Positions 1-10,435 of a stretch of 64,000 bases of DNA are shown one piece after another. The stretch spans positions 149,297,819 through 149,361,818 of the forward strand of contig CP136064.1 in assembly GCA_032622095.1 (NCBI GenBank), in the 5' to 3' direction. Both the position numbers and the translations under genes were made by a program. Within the stretch, counting starts at the first letter, position 1. Each line of letters starts with the position of its first letter. A model generated the notes under the pieces. It did not search any database. It was not told the origin of the DNA and saw only the letters and a program-made list of their open reading frames with translations. The DNA is from Siphonodentalium dalli. Lineage: Eukaryota > Mollusca > Scaphopoda > Gadilida > Siphonodentaliidae.

Positions 1-591
1 AGACCAGATCTCAGAAACGGGGTAGAGCTATCGACTTGAAATTTGGTTTTTGAATAGCCCGGACAACGTCGGGCTCATCGGCTAGTTTCGTATATATTTT
101 GAAGACCTCTGTTTGTTTGTCTGTCTGTCTGTATGTATGTCATTTATACAAATCTACGATTCTCGACCGATCGGGACGAAACTTGGTACGTGTGTGTAGT
201 TTGACCAGGCGGTCGACGTTGTCGTATTGGCGAGCCCGTGCGGCGCCCGCTTCGCGCATGCACAGACGAGATCTCGGAAACGGGTAGAGCTATCGACTTG
301 AAATTTGGTATGTGAATGTATCTTGCCACGGATACGAATTTTATCAGGTCGCCGAGCCCGTGCGACGCCAGCTTCGTGCATGCGCAGACGAGATCTCGGA
401 AATGGGTGGAGCTATCGACTTGAAATTTGGTATGTGAATGTATCTTGCCCCGGATACAAATTTTATCGGGTCGCCGAGCCCGTGCGACGCCAGCTTCGCG
501 CATGCGCAGACCAGATCTCGGAAACGGGTGGAGCTATCGACTTGAAATTTGGTTTTTGAATAGCCCGGACAACGTCGGGCTCATCGGCTAG
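1..591 (+). mobile_element. Helitron-like units, partial tail (1-85) and short unit (86-591)
   Basis: Bases 1-85 are the 3' tail of one unit, ending in the hairpin GCCCGGAC/CGTCGGGC, an AT-containing spacer and CTAG. The next unit starts at 86 with a degraded 5' end (TTTCGTATATATTTTGAAGA), followed by a TGTC/TGTA microsatellite, a single-copy lead-in and about three core repeats of about 121 bp, and ends in the same hairpin and CTAG at 588-591. A hairpin about 10 nt before a terminal CTRR fits Helitron 3' ends. No Rep/helicase is encoded, so it is non-autonomous. Open frames here are translations of the 121-bp repeat and are not genes. Confidence 0.7.
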
Positions 592-1261
592 TCTCATATA
601 CATTTTGAAGACCTCTGTCTGTATGTTTGTCTGTCTGTATGTTTGTCTGTATGTTTGTCATTAATACAAATCTACGATTCTCGACCGATCGGGACGAAAC
701 TTGGTACGTGTGTGTAGTTTGACCAGGCGGTGGACGTTGTCGTATTGGCGAGCCCGTGCGGCGCCCGCTTCGCGCATGCGCAGACGAGATCTCGGAAACG
801 GGTGGAGCTATCGACTTGAAAGTTGCTATGTGAATGTATCTTGCCCCGGATACGAATTTTATCGGGTCGCCGAGCCCGTGCGACGCCAGCTTCGCGCATG
901 CGCAGACCAGATCTCGGAAACGGGTGGAGCTATCGACTTGAAATTTGGTATGTGAATGTATCTTGCCCCGGATACGAATTTTATCGGGTCGCCGAGCCCG
1001 TGCGACGCCAGCTTCGCGCATGCGCAGACCAGATCTCGGAAACGGGTAGAGCTATCGACTTGAAATTTGGAACGTCGTGCTGGGTAGAGCTATCGACTTG
1101 AAATTTGGTTTTTGAATAGCCCGGACAACGTCGGGCCTCAGCTTCGCAGACCAGATCTCGGAAACTGGTGGAGCTATCGACTTGAAATTTGGTTTTTGAA
1201 TAGCTATCGACTTGAAATTTGGTTTTTGAATAGCCCGGACAACGTCGGGCTCATCGACTAG
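592..1261 (+). mobile_element. Helitron-like unit, 5' TC to 3' hairpin-CTAG
   Basis: This unit starts with TCTCATATACATTTTGAAGA immediately after the preceding CTAG. It continues with a TGTC/TGTA microsatellite and the motif GACCGATCGGGACGAAAC. Several core repeats of about 121 bp follow, containing GAGATCTCGGAAACGGGTGG and CGAGCCCGTGCGACGCC. It ends at the hairpin at about 1233-1250 and CTAG at 1258-1261. The last core copies are truncated and rearranged (1060-1230). It abuts the next unit without any intervening base. Confidence 0.72.
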
Positions 1262-1857
1262 TCTATTATATATTTTGGAAGATCTGTGTGTGTGTCTGTC
1301 TGTCTGTAATCGATGGACTCGAAAACAACCGAGCCGATTTCGATGAAACTTGGTATGTGGGGGTATTTTCGGCCGGGGAGTGACATAGGCCTATTAATTT
1401 GTCTGTGCGACGTGACCTTGAAATCGGGTAATTTCAAGGTCAAACGCCCGAATATCACAGGATTTCGATGAAACTTGGTATGTGGTTATACCTTCGGCCG
1501 GGGAGTGGCATAAACCTATTAATTTGCCCGTGCGACGTAAACTTGAAATCGGGTCATTTCAAGGTCAAACGCCCGAATATCACGGGATTTCGATGAAACT
1601 TGGTATGTAGGGGAACTTTCGTATGGGGAGTCTCATAAGCATATTCATTTGCCCATGCGACGTGACCTTGACCTTGAACTCGGGTCAATTCAAGGTCAAA
1701 TCGCCAATTTTGATGGGATTTCGACGAAATTTTATACGTAGGGTTACTTTTGTCCGGGCAGTGTTTTGGACGGGTCAAATCGTTACCCCAACTGACCTTG
1801 ACCTTCAAAAAGGTCAATTCAAGGTCAAAGCCCGGACGAAGTCGGGTCACCTTCTAG
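1262..1857 (+). mobile_element. Helitron-like unit with 125-bp core repeats
   Basis: It begins TCTATTATATATTTTGGAAG and carries a GT/TGTC microsatellite. Four diverged core repeats of about 125 bp follow, each with TCGATGAAACTTGGTATGT-like starts and AAGGTCAA blocks. It closes with the hairpin CCCGGACGAAGTCGGG and CTAG at 1854-1857. The termini match the preceding units but the core differs, so these are modular elements sharing ends and not interiors. Similar sequence occurs inverted at 37430-37965. Confidence 0.7.
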
Positions 1858-2576
1858 TATGTATATAATTGTCAATGTTATTTTCTGTTCTATTGTTCAA
1901 ATAAATATTGTTTACACCAACCCATGGCAATAGCTCCAGCTTGACTTTGTCAAGTTCAGCTAAATAAAAGTGTCAATGACACTGTAGCTCAACTTGGGGA
2001 AGGATATATATATATATATATCCTTGTATTTTATATATATATATTAATATCCTTGTATTTTATGTCTTTCACTTTGTTGAACATTCATTATCTTATGTAT
2101 TTCATACCACATTACCTCATTCATTAATACTATGTTCATTAGTGTGTCTGGGCGCAACCGATGAATGATAATAGATGAGTTTATGAGAGCATGAACTGTG
2201 GAAGTTGTGTTGGAATAGTGAGCTAGGACGTGTGTGAGACGATGGGGCGGCGTTTTAGTCTTCCACCTCTGAGCCTGACTATCATTTTTACATGTATAAA
2301 ATTTTATACGTAGGGTTACTTTTGTCCGGGCAGTGTTTTGGACGGGTCAAATCGTTACCCCAACTGACCTTGACCTTCAAAATGGTCAATTCAAGGTCAA
2401 AGCCCGGACGAAGTCGGGTCACCTTCTAGTATGTATATAATTGTCAATGTTATTTTCTGTTCTATTGTTAAAATAAATATTGTTTACACCAACCCATGGC
2501 AATAGCTCCAGCTTGACTTTGTCAAGTTCAGCTAAATCAAAGTGTCAACGACACTGTAGCTCAACTTGGGGAAGGA
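1728..2576 (+). repeat. Direct duplication of 270 bp flanking a dispersed repeat
   Basis: The segment 1728-2002 (Helitron-like 3' end, its CTAG, and the start of an AGCTCAACTT-family element) is repeated almost identically at 2308-2576. Between them lies a copy (about 2025-2300) of the repeat also seen at 4735-5001. Only the right copy continues into the full element at 2538-3385; the left is cut after CAACTTGGGGAAGG. Confidence 0.8.
2025..2300. repeat. Dispersed repeat of about 270 bp, possible solo LTR (copy 1)
   Basis: It runs from an AT-rich microsatellite and TGTATTTTATGTCTTTCAC to CTGACTATCATTTTTACA. A near-identical copy is at 4735-5001. The inner segment begins TGTA and ends TACA, which would fit a short LTR, but there is no clear target-site duplication and no coding part, so the class is open. 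Confidence 0.55.
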
Positions 2577-3385
2577 GGTAATATTTTGACGACCCAATGA
2601 ATAGAATGATAAAGAAGAAGGAAAGTGAACTGGAGGGATGTGGCCTGTAGGGTGTGCCGAAGAATTTAGTCGTTCAAAGAGTAAACCCAAGATGGCTGCT
2701 GGCAGCAATGTTTTTCTACGATTTTCTGAAAAAATTGATGGTTCCCATCTAGAAGTCTAGAGGTCACCCTGAAGATCCATATGAAGTTTGGTGATGATCG
2801 GATGAGGGATGTGCTCTGTGGGGTGTGCCAAAGGATTTAGTCATACAAAGAGTAAGTTCCAAGAAGGCCGCTGGCAGCCATGTTTTTCAAAAAATTTTGG
2901 TCAAAATTGGAGGCTCCCATCTAGAGGCCGCCCCGAAGATCCATATGAAGTTTGTGGTCTGTAGGATGTGCCAAAGGATTAAGTCATGTAAAGAGTAAAA
3001 TCCAAGATGGCTGCCAACGGCCATGTTTTTCATTGAAAATCGTTCAAATTTGATAGCTCCATCTACAGGTGATCACAATCATGTCAGCAAAATTAATAAA
3101 TGATGCTGTCATAAATACGGGCTGTAGGGTGTGACCCGATGGACTCAAATTTGAAATCAAAGATGGCTGTTGGCGGCCATTTTTTTCATCGAAATCCAGA
3201 AAAAATTTATAGCTCCTATCTATAGATCACCCTGAAGATACATATGAAGTTTGGAGAAGATCGGATGAGGGATGCAGCCTGTAGGGCATGTCAAAGAAAT
3301 TGTTGATGCACAGACGGGCGGCTCGACGACGGACGTCAACCCATGGCAATAGCTCAAACTTTATCTCATAAAGTTGAGCTAAAAA
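2538..3385 (-). mobile_element. Helentron/HINE-like element with AGCTCAACTT subterminal repeats
   Basis: The plus-strand left end carries the small palindrome AGTGTCAACGACACT followed by TAGCTCAACTT. The right end carries GGCAATAGCTCAAACT and AAGTTGAGCTA. Read on the minus strand this gives a 5' subterminal repeat, a simple-sequence zone, a core of tandem CCAAGATGGCTGC-type units, a 3' subterminal repeat and a short 3' hairpin. This is the arrangement known for Helentron-associated elements (HINE/DINE-1). There is no coding capacity. The same family recurs at 10436, 12983, 14374, 27733 and 41345. Confidence 0.6.
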
Positions 3386-3520
3386 GGCCTTATACATACA
3401 TATGGTAAGATTTATTTTGAAAACATAAAGTAGATACCTCTCTTGTTATTACCAATTTGATCAAAGATAAATAAGTAGAAATATTTTTTCACGTGTTGAG
3501 ATCAAAGCTATCTTTCTCAC

Positions 3521-3655
3521 CAATTCCTATGTCCTTCCAGTACTGTAACATATGTTCACCCATCGCTCTCATTAGGTGCCGGTACTCGCGAGCATCAGCA
3601 AAGTCCTGCTTATTGTGAGTGGGTTCTAATACTAAATATGGTACATCCACAACAC
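3521..3655 (-). CDS. MORC2: MORC2-like exon: end of transducer-like domain
   Basis: This is a 135-bp exon with a CCATGCAG acceptor and a G|GTGAGA donor. After two bases completing a split codon it encodes [20 protein letters not shown], then [20 protein letters not shown], then DIGI. This is one of the most conserved MORC2 segments ([15 protein letters not shown]...YRHL.RAMGEH..QYWKDI) and precedes the linker to the CW zinc finger. It is intact, with no stop or frameshift. The following exon (IIKFWDEFG-type sequence in vertebrates) was not found between 1 and 3520, so the gene continues past the left edge. Confidence 0.94.
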
Positions 3656-4734
3656 CTGCATGGAGAAATTTATTATAAAGTTCATTTTCAAAAAAGGTGG
3701 AAAATGATATGAGTTACATTCATAGCAGTTATTAAGAGCAGTTCTATCTAACTTATCAAAGACATCGAAATTGACTTAAAAATTAATTTCATGAGTATAT
3801 TAATAAATTTACAGGGGACCATTCCAAAAGGTTTACAGAAAATGGCGTCCCCATCGAGCAGAAAAAAAATAGTGGTGACTTTTTGACGTATGATAAATAT
3901 TAAGAGTATTTATCACAAGGGCCAAAGCAAACACCATTGATTTTAAGTCACTATTTCATTTGAATAAAGTAATAAGTCTTGTCACAAGACCTAGAAATCA
4001 CAACAAGCACAAAATTAGAAATTTACTAGAAAGCCAGATTACCAAAGTACTTAGCTAACATAGCAAGCTCTACTTACCAACTATACCACTACAGCATCTG
4101 AAATGAGATAAAGACAGAGGTTTCAGGATAAATACCAATATTTACTCAATTCTATCTTACTTAAAGTAGAGTGCTGAAACGAATAGTGGATTTAGGCATT
4201 CGTATATTGATCTAATGTATTTGAATACTATTCAAATATTCGTGGGGTGGATTCCTGACCATTAGTACTATGTTTGGAAATGAGCTGTGAGAACAATTAA
4301 TGATGGAAACCAAAATGACGAATGATATAAATGCAAGTTATGTCTAAATCATAACAGGTTTTATACAGCAAGACAAGGCTTAATCAAACTGAGGGAGAAA
4401 CAAAAAACTTTTAATTAGAAGATGGCAGCATGGAGCCAATCAGAGAGAGTGGGCATGCTTGGAACCCACGCGAGGTAGCGTCTATTAAGAAGAAACATTC
4501 GCTTTGTTAAATACTCGGAAAACGGGTAATATTTTTTACATTTACATACTTTCCCTATTTCAGGGACGAAAATAATGCATCCCTGCTAGCACATTGAAAT
4601 CACCATGTGTCTGTCAATTTCGGAACATAAATTTTACCCACCCTCCCTCCCAAGTTCTAATTGAAAACATCAGAGTCCCAGGATAGAGTTCTTCCTTTTT
4701 ATGCTCACTACAGGGATATATAATCATATATATA
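3656..4734. other. Intron sequence, nothing recognised
   Basis: AT-rich intronic DNA between the exon at 3521-3655 and the repeat at 4735. I saw no coding exon, RNA gene or intact element. A fragment near 4170-4260 has TATTCGAAT-like motifs that may be element debris. Confidence 0.5.
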
Positions 4735-5001
4735 TATATATATATTAATATCCTTGTATTTTATGTCTTTCACTTTGTTGAACATTCATTATCTTATGTA
4801 TTTCATACCACATTACCTCATTCATTAATACTATGTTCATTAGTGTGTCTGGGTGCAACCGATGAATGATAATAGATGAGTTTATGAGAGCATGAACTGT
4901 GGAAATTGTGTTGGAATAGTGAGCTAGGACGTGTGTGAGACGGTGGGCGGCGTTTTAGTCTTCCACCTCTGAGCCTGACTATCATTTTTACATGTATATA
5001 A
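4735..5001. repeat. Dispersed repeat of about 270 bp, possible solo LTR (copy 2)
   Basis: Second copy of the repeat at 2025-2300, same orientation, differing at only a few bases, starting in a (TA)n run and ending CATTTTTACATGTATA. The sequence from 5002 to 5398 that follows shows nothing recognisable. Confidence 0.6.
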
Positions 5002-5406
5002 TTTCATAGTGTCAAAATTTTAATAAATATGGTTACCATTTGATTGGGTAGCCATTTACCTCGAACTGGTAGAACCCCTCGTGCACCCCACCCCCCACTA
5101 CTAAACTTCTTTGGTAATTTCATGTACACTAATAAGTAGTGGTCAGGAAAAACGATGTTAACAGCAAATATTTTGGGTCCTATTGTACCTCCTGGGTCAA
5201 TGTTTAGCTTTACAATGTTCCCATTTTTTCCCGATTATGATGGGATGGGGAAACTGTTATCCCATATATTAAAGTGATGTCATTGTGATTGGATTTTACC
5301 AGGTGATGTGTCATTTTTTGTAGGTATTTGAATACTGGTACTCTATCCACTGGTAGCAAAAAAATAATATGACGTTTCATTGTTGACATCACCAGAGGTC
5401 AAAAGG

Positions 5407-6793
5407 TAGGGTCCTGCGAATTGGAGATTTTGATCGAATCGAATATCGAATCGAGTCTACGTAATCGAATCGAATATCGAATCGAATTTCGAATCGAATC
5501 ATACCTGTGTGTTGCATTCTCAATTAGGCTTTTAATGTCAATGATTAGACGATTTGAGAAACGTTCTATGAACTTCCATGATCAACCCGATACTATTAAC
5601 TTCAATTGAGAATTGTTGAGAGAAAAAAAGAAAGATTAAAACGTCCATGCGGTCGTAACGATGATTAGATATATAACCACTAAACGGATTATCGGAATTA
5701 AAATCACGCGCAATTTGTAGAGTTTGCATGTACATATACATGCACAATTGCAAATCAGCACTCGGAATCACCAGTTTTTATAAACTTGAAAATGCAACAA
5801 CAGTCGCAGGGTAGCCTGTTTATTTAGTGTTGGATGATTAGATGTCTTGTTGTCCCAGACACTTGCGATTTATATACCACGTTGCATTCATCACACGTGT
5901 AAGTTTCTGCACTACATGTAGCTTTTATCATGTTTAAAATAAACATGAATAACGGACGACAAATTGTCAAGTTTCAAGGAACGCTCTGAAAGTCAACTTC
6001 AAAAGAAAACACCGCCACACACACTCTTCGACTCCCGAAGCACGTGTTGTTTACATTCTCGGCGATATTACAGAATGAATGTCGACCACGACGAATGCGG
6101 AGGATGGGAAAGTTACATTTATTTTATTGTTAAATACACTTATTAAGTAACTTCATTTGGTCGTAACATATATCAACATACCATGCATAAAATCATCTGG
6201 CCAATATCCATTTGCATTCATACTTCGTTCGAAAGACGAATCACTAGAAAAGGGGTTAGCAGTGGTACCTCGTGTGCACGGTTTTAGACAAAACGGGAAA
6301 AGTCGCGTGCGGCGATCTGAATAAACTGTTTTTGTTGTACAATTTGAAAAAGTAGAATTACACCACAAAACTGGATCGAGATATCCATGGTAACTCGAGT
6401 AATGACCAATCTGGACAATGCTTTTAAGCATCTCATTGCTATTATAATTTACGCGTGTCGTCGGTCCATCGGCGATCTCTGTGCTTTTGGCTACCATGTT
6501 CAAAGCTAGAATTCAGATGTATTTAGTCGTCCTATAGTGGCTAATTACTGGCTCTACTTATATTTAATAGCATGCGAACATTCGCGATGTACAATAAGAA
6601 TGATAAAGTGCATATATTCATAATTTTCGGGAATTATATGGCACAGAAACAGCGAAGATCGACGTGTGAACTTGTCCGTAAACAGCTTACTTTTTTGTCA
6701 GTGTATATTCAAAATTTCGAGTTGGAAATTTCGAATCGAATTTCACTTTCGAATCGAATCTCGAATCGAATATCGAATATTCGCAATACCCTA
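5407..6793. mobile_element. Non-autonomous hAT-like transposon (1387 bp)
   Basis: It is flanked by a perfect 8-bp target-site duplication, TCAAAAGG, at 5399-5406 and 6794-6801. The terminal inverted repeats are TAGGGTCCTGCGAAT and, at the other end in reverse complement, TAGGGTATTGCGAAT (13 of 15 identical). Just inside both ends lie TCGAATCGAAT-type subterminal repeats. An 8-bp TSD and a YARNG-type terminus are diagnostic of hAT. No frame inside resembles a hAT transposase, so it is probably a deletion derivative mobilised in trans. Confidence 0.85.
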
Positions 6794-6801
6794 TCAAAAG
6801 G

Positions 6802-7458
6802 TCATGCAACGGTGATGAAAACACAAATATAATAGTCTGGGATCTGAAAGGGTACTCCTGCAACCTCAACCACATGACTTAACTTCACCCCACTCATTTT
6901 CTACCTTATTATATCACTCAATTTTTAAGCAATGTTAACACGAACAAAAAGTGACCAGTGTACACACGAGACAAGATGGCATCCAACACGGCAGTCATTT
7001 TAAAGTTGAGGCACTATAAGTTGAGAATTGTGACTTTATTTTGTATTCTTGATGTCAACTGATCATTGGAGCAATGCAATATGCCATTCTGTGGGTACCA
7101 GCCCATTCCGATCCCTCAAAAATTTATTTTACAGAACGCGGTATAAATTTCACCAAAAATCACCATTTGGATTCTAGTCCTATTTAAAAAAGAAATGAGC
7201 AGAACTGTGAAATGTACGTCAGGCATATCATTACTTATGAATATTCCAACTCAATGGATTAGAAATTGTAACTCTAGCTCAAAATGGCCACCAAAATGGC
7301 AGCCAAATAATAGAAAATGGTAGATATTGCTCCAACGTGTCCTGCAATTGGTTATAAGTTGTGTTTGGTGAATAAAATTGACTAATATCCCTTCTATACA
7401 GTGAATACTAACATTGATGATGCCCATTGTTTAATTGTTACCATTGTAACCACTGACA
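6802..7458. other. Intron sequence, nothing recognised
   Basis: Low-complexity-poor AT-rich intron sequence. Short CAAGATGGC-type phrases (for example near 6975 and 7285) hint at decayed family members, but no boundaries can be drawn. Confidence 0.45.
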
Positions 7459-7461
7459 TTA

Positions 7462-7665
7462 GGGGTCATCTCAAAACTAATATCGGTAAAATGGGCAAAA
7501 CACCGATTATTTCGATTCACAACGCACTGTGAATGTACTTTCTACCGATAAAATACTGATTACAACGTTATAACGACGTTTTTGAAAAACGCGTCGATCG
7601 GTAAAATTGGTACCGAATTTACCGATCAGAACGTTGCTCAAAAATGTCGCTAATAATAGCAGCGC
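7462..7665. mobile_element. 5' fragment of the TTA-flanked GGGGTCATCTCAAAAC family
   Basis: It starts with GGGGTCATCTCAAAACTA after TTA (7459-7461) and follows the left 200 bp of the full element at 38689-40686, including the ATCGGTAAAATGGGCAAAA motif and TCGGTACCGA-like blocks. Weak similarity may persist to about 7790. No right terminus is present, so it is a truncated copy. Confidence 0.75.
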
Positions 7666-7799
7666 CTTGGTAATATCTCTATAAGCAAAAAAATATTTCG
7701 TTTATTTATTTATTTATATGACTATGTATTTATGTATAAGTTTAACCAGTACCGCGTATATATATCAAATCCTTCGACTGATAATGAAATATTATTTCA

Positions 7800-8780
7800 T
7801 TGATATTCTACATCTACAGTACCACTGTCGGATACCCGTTTAGGTTCATACATTTCAAGATGGCGGCACCCAGTGGACATGATAAACGGTAAGTGTATAT
7901 ATTGTCTTTTATACAGTTATGTAGGAATTTGTATGCCCAACACATACGTAACATGCCTTTCGCATGACAGGTATGTGAAATGTTGCATTTGGTGTGTCAA
8001 GTCATAAAATTTCGAAATTTTATTGAGGCGGCGAAATGTTCGCTTTTTCGTAATTTTTTGGCTCTGGGCTCATGGATCCGCAAATGTATGTATTGTTGTG
8101 GGTAGATTAGGTTACCACACATCTTCGGAATGCAAAACGGGCAATATTTTTATTGTCTAACTCCGAAAAACAACCTTTGAAAATTTTAAAATGTTCAGGT
8201 TCAGATTCGCAATATTTCCGATGATTTTGTTCAGGTTCAGAAACAATTGACGCATCAAAACCTCACAGAGAAGCAAAATGCCGAGATGCAGTCGCGTTTA
8301 TCATGTCCACGTCAATCATGTCCACGTCAATCATGATTCATGATTGATTCGGAAGATTCCTGGTCATAAATTTATCAAGCTCCATTAATTTCTGGGCAAT
8401 TTAAGCACATTTCAATGAGGACACATTTCATGTTCACAATGCTGATAAATTTACCAACACGAAAGTTCTATATTAGGAAGAGAAATACACGGATGATGTT
8501 ACTGGAATTGGTTGATGATGCTATGTGCATGTATTTCGATGGCAGTTTTGATCTTAACAGCAAGCGTTGATCTTTTCTACAGGTTCAATACCCCACAGAA
8601 GAACTATTCAACATCAGCTTATTAAATGCCGGAAACATGACATAATGTCATGAAAAAATGCAATCATTTTACATGTCCTTATATAACTTCACAGCAAAGT
8701 ATAACCCTTGAATGGCTTGATAAACATCGAAAACAATATTATCTTATGCACGTGTGCAGAATGCGCCTGTCTGATGCATG
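7800..8780. other. Intron sequence with a small tandem duplication
   Basis: No gene or element recognised. Near 8300-8350 a 15-bp unit (CATGTCCACGTCAAT) is repeated in tandem, followed by overlapping CATGATTCATGATTGATTC palindromic motifs. Confidence 0.45.
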
Positions 8781-8781
8781 T

Positions 8782-9711
8782 ACATCATGCGCGGAATGTG
8801 ACTTTTAAGTGTTAAAGACATCATGAGAACATCATTCATGTTACATTCCGGTCACTTTAAATGCGACATGTTATGATCGGGAAGCATGCTGTATGCTCTG
8901 ATTATAAGGTGAACAAAAATTGGAAGATGATTTTGATATTCAAATACTGGTGTTTACAAATAATTATACATCGTGCGCGAAATGTGACTTTTAAGTGTTA
9001 AAGACGTCATGAGAACATCATTCATGTTACATTCCGGTCACTTTAAATGCGACGTGTTATGATCGGGAAGCATGCTGTATGCTCTGATTATAAGGTGAAC
9101 AAAAATTGGAAGATGATTTTGATATTCAAATACTGGTGTTTACAAAAAATTATACATCGTGCGCGAAATGTGACTTTTAAGTGTTAAAGACGTCATGAGA
9201 ACATCATTCATGTTACATTCCGGTCACTTTAAATGCGACGTGTTATGATCGGGAAGCATGCGGTATGCTCTGATTATAAGGTGAACAAAAATTGGAAGAT
9301 GATTTTGATATTCAAATACTGGTGTTTACAAAAAATTATACATCGTGCGCGAAATGTGACTTTTAAGTGTTAAAGACGTCATGAGAACATCATTCATGTT
9401 ACATTCCGGTCACTTTAAATGCGACGTGTTATGATCGGGAAGCATGCTGTATGCTCTGATTATAAGGTGAACAAAAATTGGAAGATGATTTTGATATTCA
9501 AATACTGGTGTTTACAAAAAATTATACATTGTGCGCGAAATGTGACTTTTAAGTGTTAAAGACGTCATGAGAACATCATTCATGTTACATTCCGGTCACT
9601 TTAAATGCGACGTGTTATGATCGGGAAGCATGCTGTATGCTCTGATTATAAGGTGAACAAAAATTGGAAAATGATTTTGATATACAAATACTGGTGTTTA
9701 CAAACGAATAT
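8782..9711. repeat. Satellite array, five 186-bp units
   Basis: The start TCGTGCGCGAAATGTGAC or its variant appears at 8785, 8971, 9157, 9343 and 9529, an exact 186-bp period every time. Units differ by only a few substitutions, the first and last being most diverged. Each contains GACGTCATGAGAAC, ATTCCGGTCAC and GGGAAGCATGCTGTATGCTC. It has no coding potential. Uniform period and high identity indicate recent unequal exchange or an assembly-fragile locus. Confidence 0.93.
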
Positions 9712-9935
9712 TTGTTTCAACATTATATAAGTAACATAAAATGTTCAAGCCTCAAACTAAACCTAGTAATTGCATGCCTTTGTGATGTCCTAGGAGGACA
9801 AAGGAGGTGACATATATATGGAATAGTTTTATACAGACTTCATTTGGCTTGTTAAAGTGACATATAAAACTGCGCAACATTACATTCATTTGTTGACTGA
9901 ATATTGTTCATGATAACTGCAACGGTCATACTTAC

Positions 9936-10076
9936 ACTCCACCTTCATTTTGAGGACCAACTCGTTCATACATTTTGATGAGACGGCTGCAGTTATATAC
10001 AAAGACACCATCATGAGCTCTGTTTTCTATATTAACACCAAAGATTAGACCTATTGTTTTAGGATCCTTAAGTAAC
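9936..10076 (-). CDS. MORC2: MORC2-like exon: transducer-like domain after coiled-coil 1
   Basis: This is a 141-bp exon with a TTTCAG acceptor and a strong GT|GTAAGTATG donor. The protein reads [20 protein letters not shown], then [20 protein letters not shown], then PQNEGG. The NIENR...[15 protein letters not shown]...GPQ block is a hallmark of MORC transducer-like domains, and the exact wording is closest to MORC2. The codon split by the acceptor is completed correctly by the exon at 29562-29647. The exon ends with two bases of a codon, whereas the next recognised exon (3521-3655) needs only one base before it. This implies a skipped microexon of length 3n+2, about 20 nt if the vertebrate linker between the two motifs is conserved. 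Confidence 0.94.
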
Positions 10077-10129
10077 CTGAAAGATATAAGACACCCTCTT
10101 ACTAAGGCAAGTTTCATACAGAACACAAA

Positions 10130-10330
10130 TTCAACAACTATACCTTTCTTTACTAAATACTCATTGACAAGTAGTTCCATTAGGAAATGTTAGAATAACA
10201 AGTTCAACAAATGGCCCTAGTTCTGAAGGATTCATATCCTTTGGGGGGAAATGTTCAGATAATAGATAATAATTCAACAAATGATCTGAACTTATTATCT
10301 GAACAGAGTGTATCGAAAAGAAAGTATTAA
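10130..10330 (-). repeat. Dispersed repeat, also present inverted at 62.7 kb
   Basis: On the minus strand this reads CCATTTGTTGAACTTGTTAT, then AACATTTCC, AACTACTTGTCAATGAGTA and TAAAGAAAGG. The same ordered blocks occur on the plus strand at 62725-62860. Open frames over it are translations of the repeat. Confidence 0.65.
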
Positions 10331-10435
10331 TCTTAAAGGGACGGGCGGCCTTCGTTTTCAAATTATGATAATTTCCTCAAGAATATACTAATAGTATAGC
10401 ATAATGATAATATGAAAGCGATATTATTCACAAAT

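Noticed and set aside
144-1021. Overlapping minus-strand frames of 75-146 codons with repeated REAGVARARRPDKIRIRGKIH-type text
   Set aside because: They are translations of the 121-bp Helitron-like core repeat; the same peptides recur at 30150 and 32202 and follow DNA identity on either strand.
3655-9936. Direct splicing of exon 9936-10076 to 3521-3655
   Set aside because: The leftover bases do not complete a codon in the required frame, and the alternative weak donor inside GAAGGTGGAG would delete conserved residues.
10161-10361. A 66-codon minus-strand frame beside the MORC2-like exon, considered as an additional exon
   Set aside because: It matches a dispersed repeat also found at 62725-62860 and has no MORC similarity; the real acceptor is at 10077-10078.
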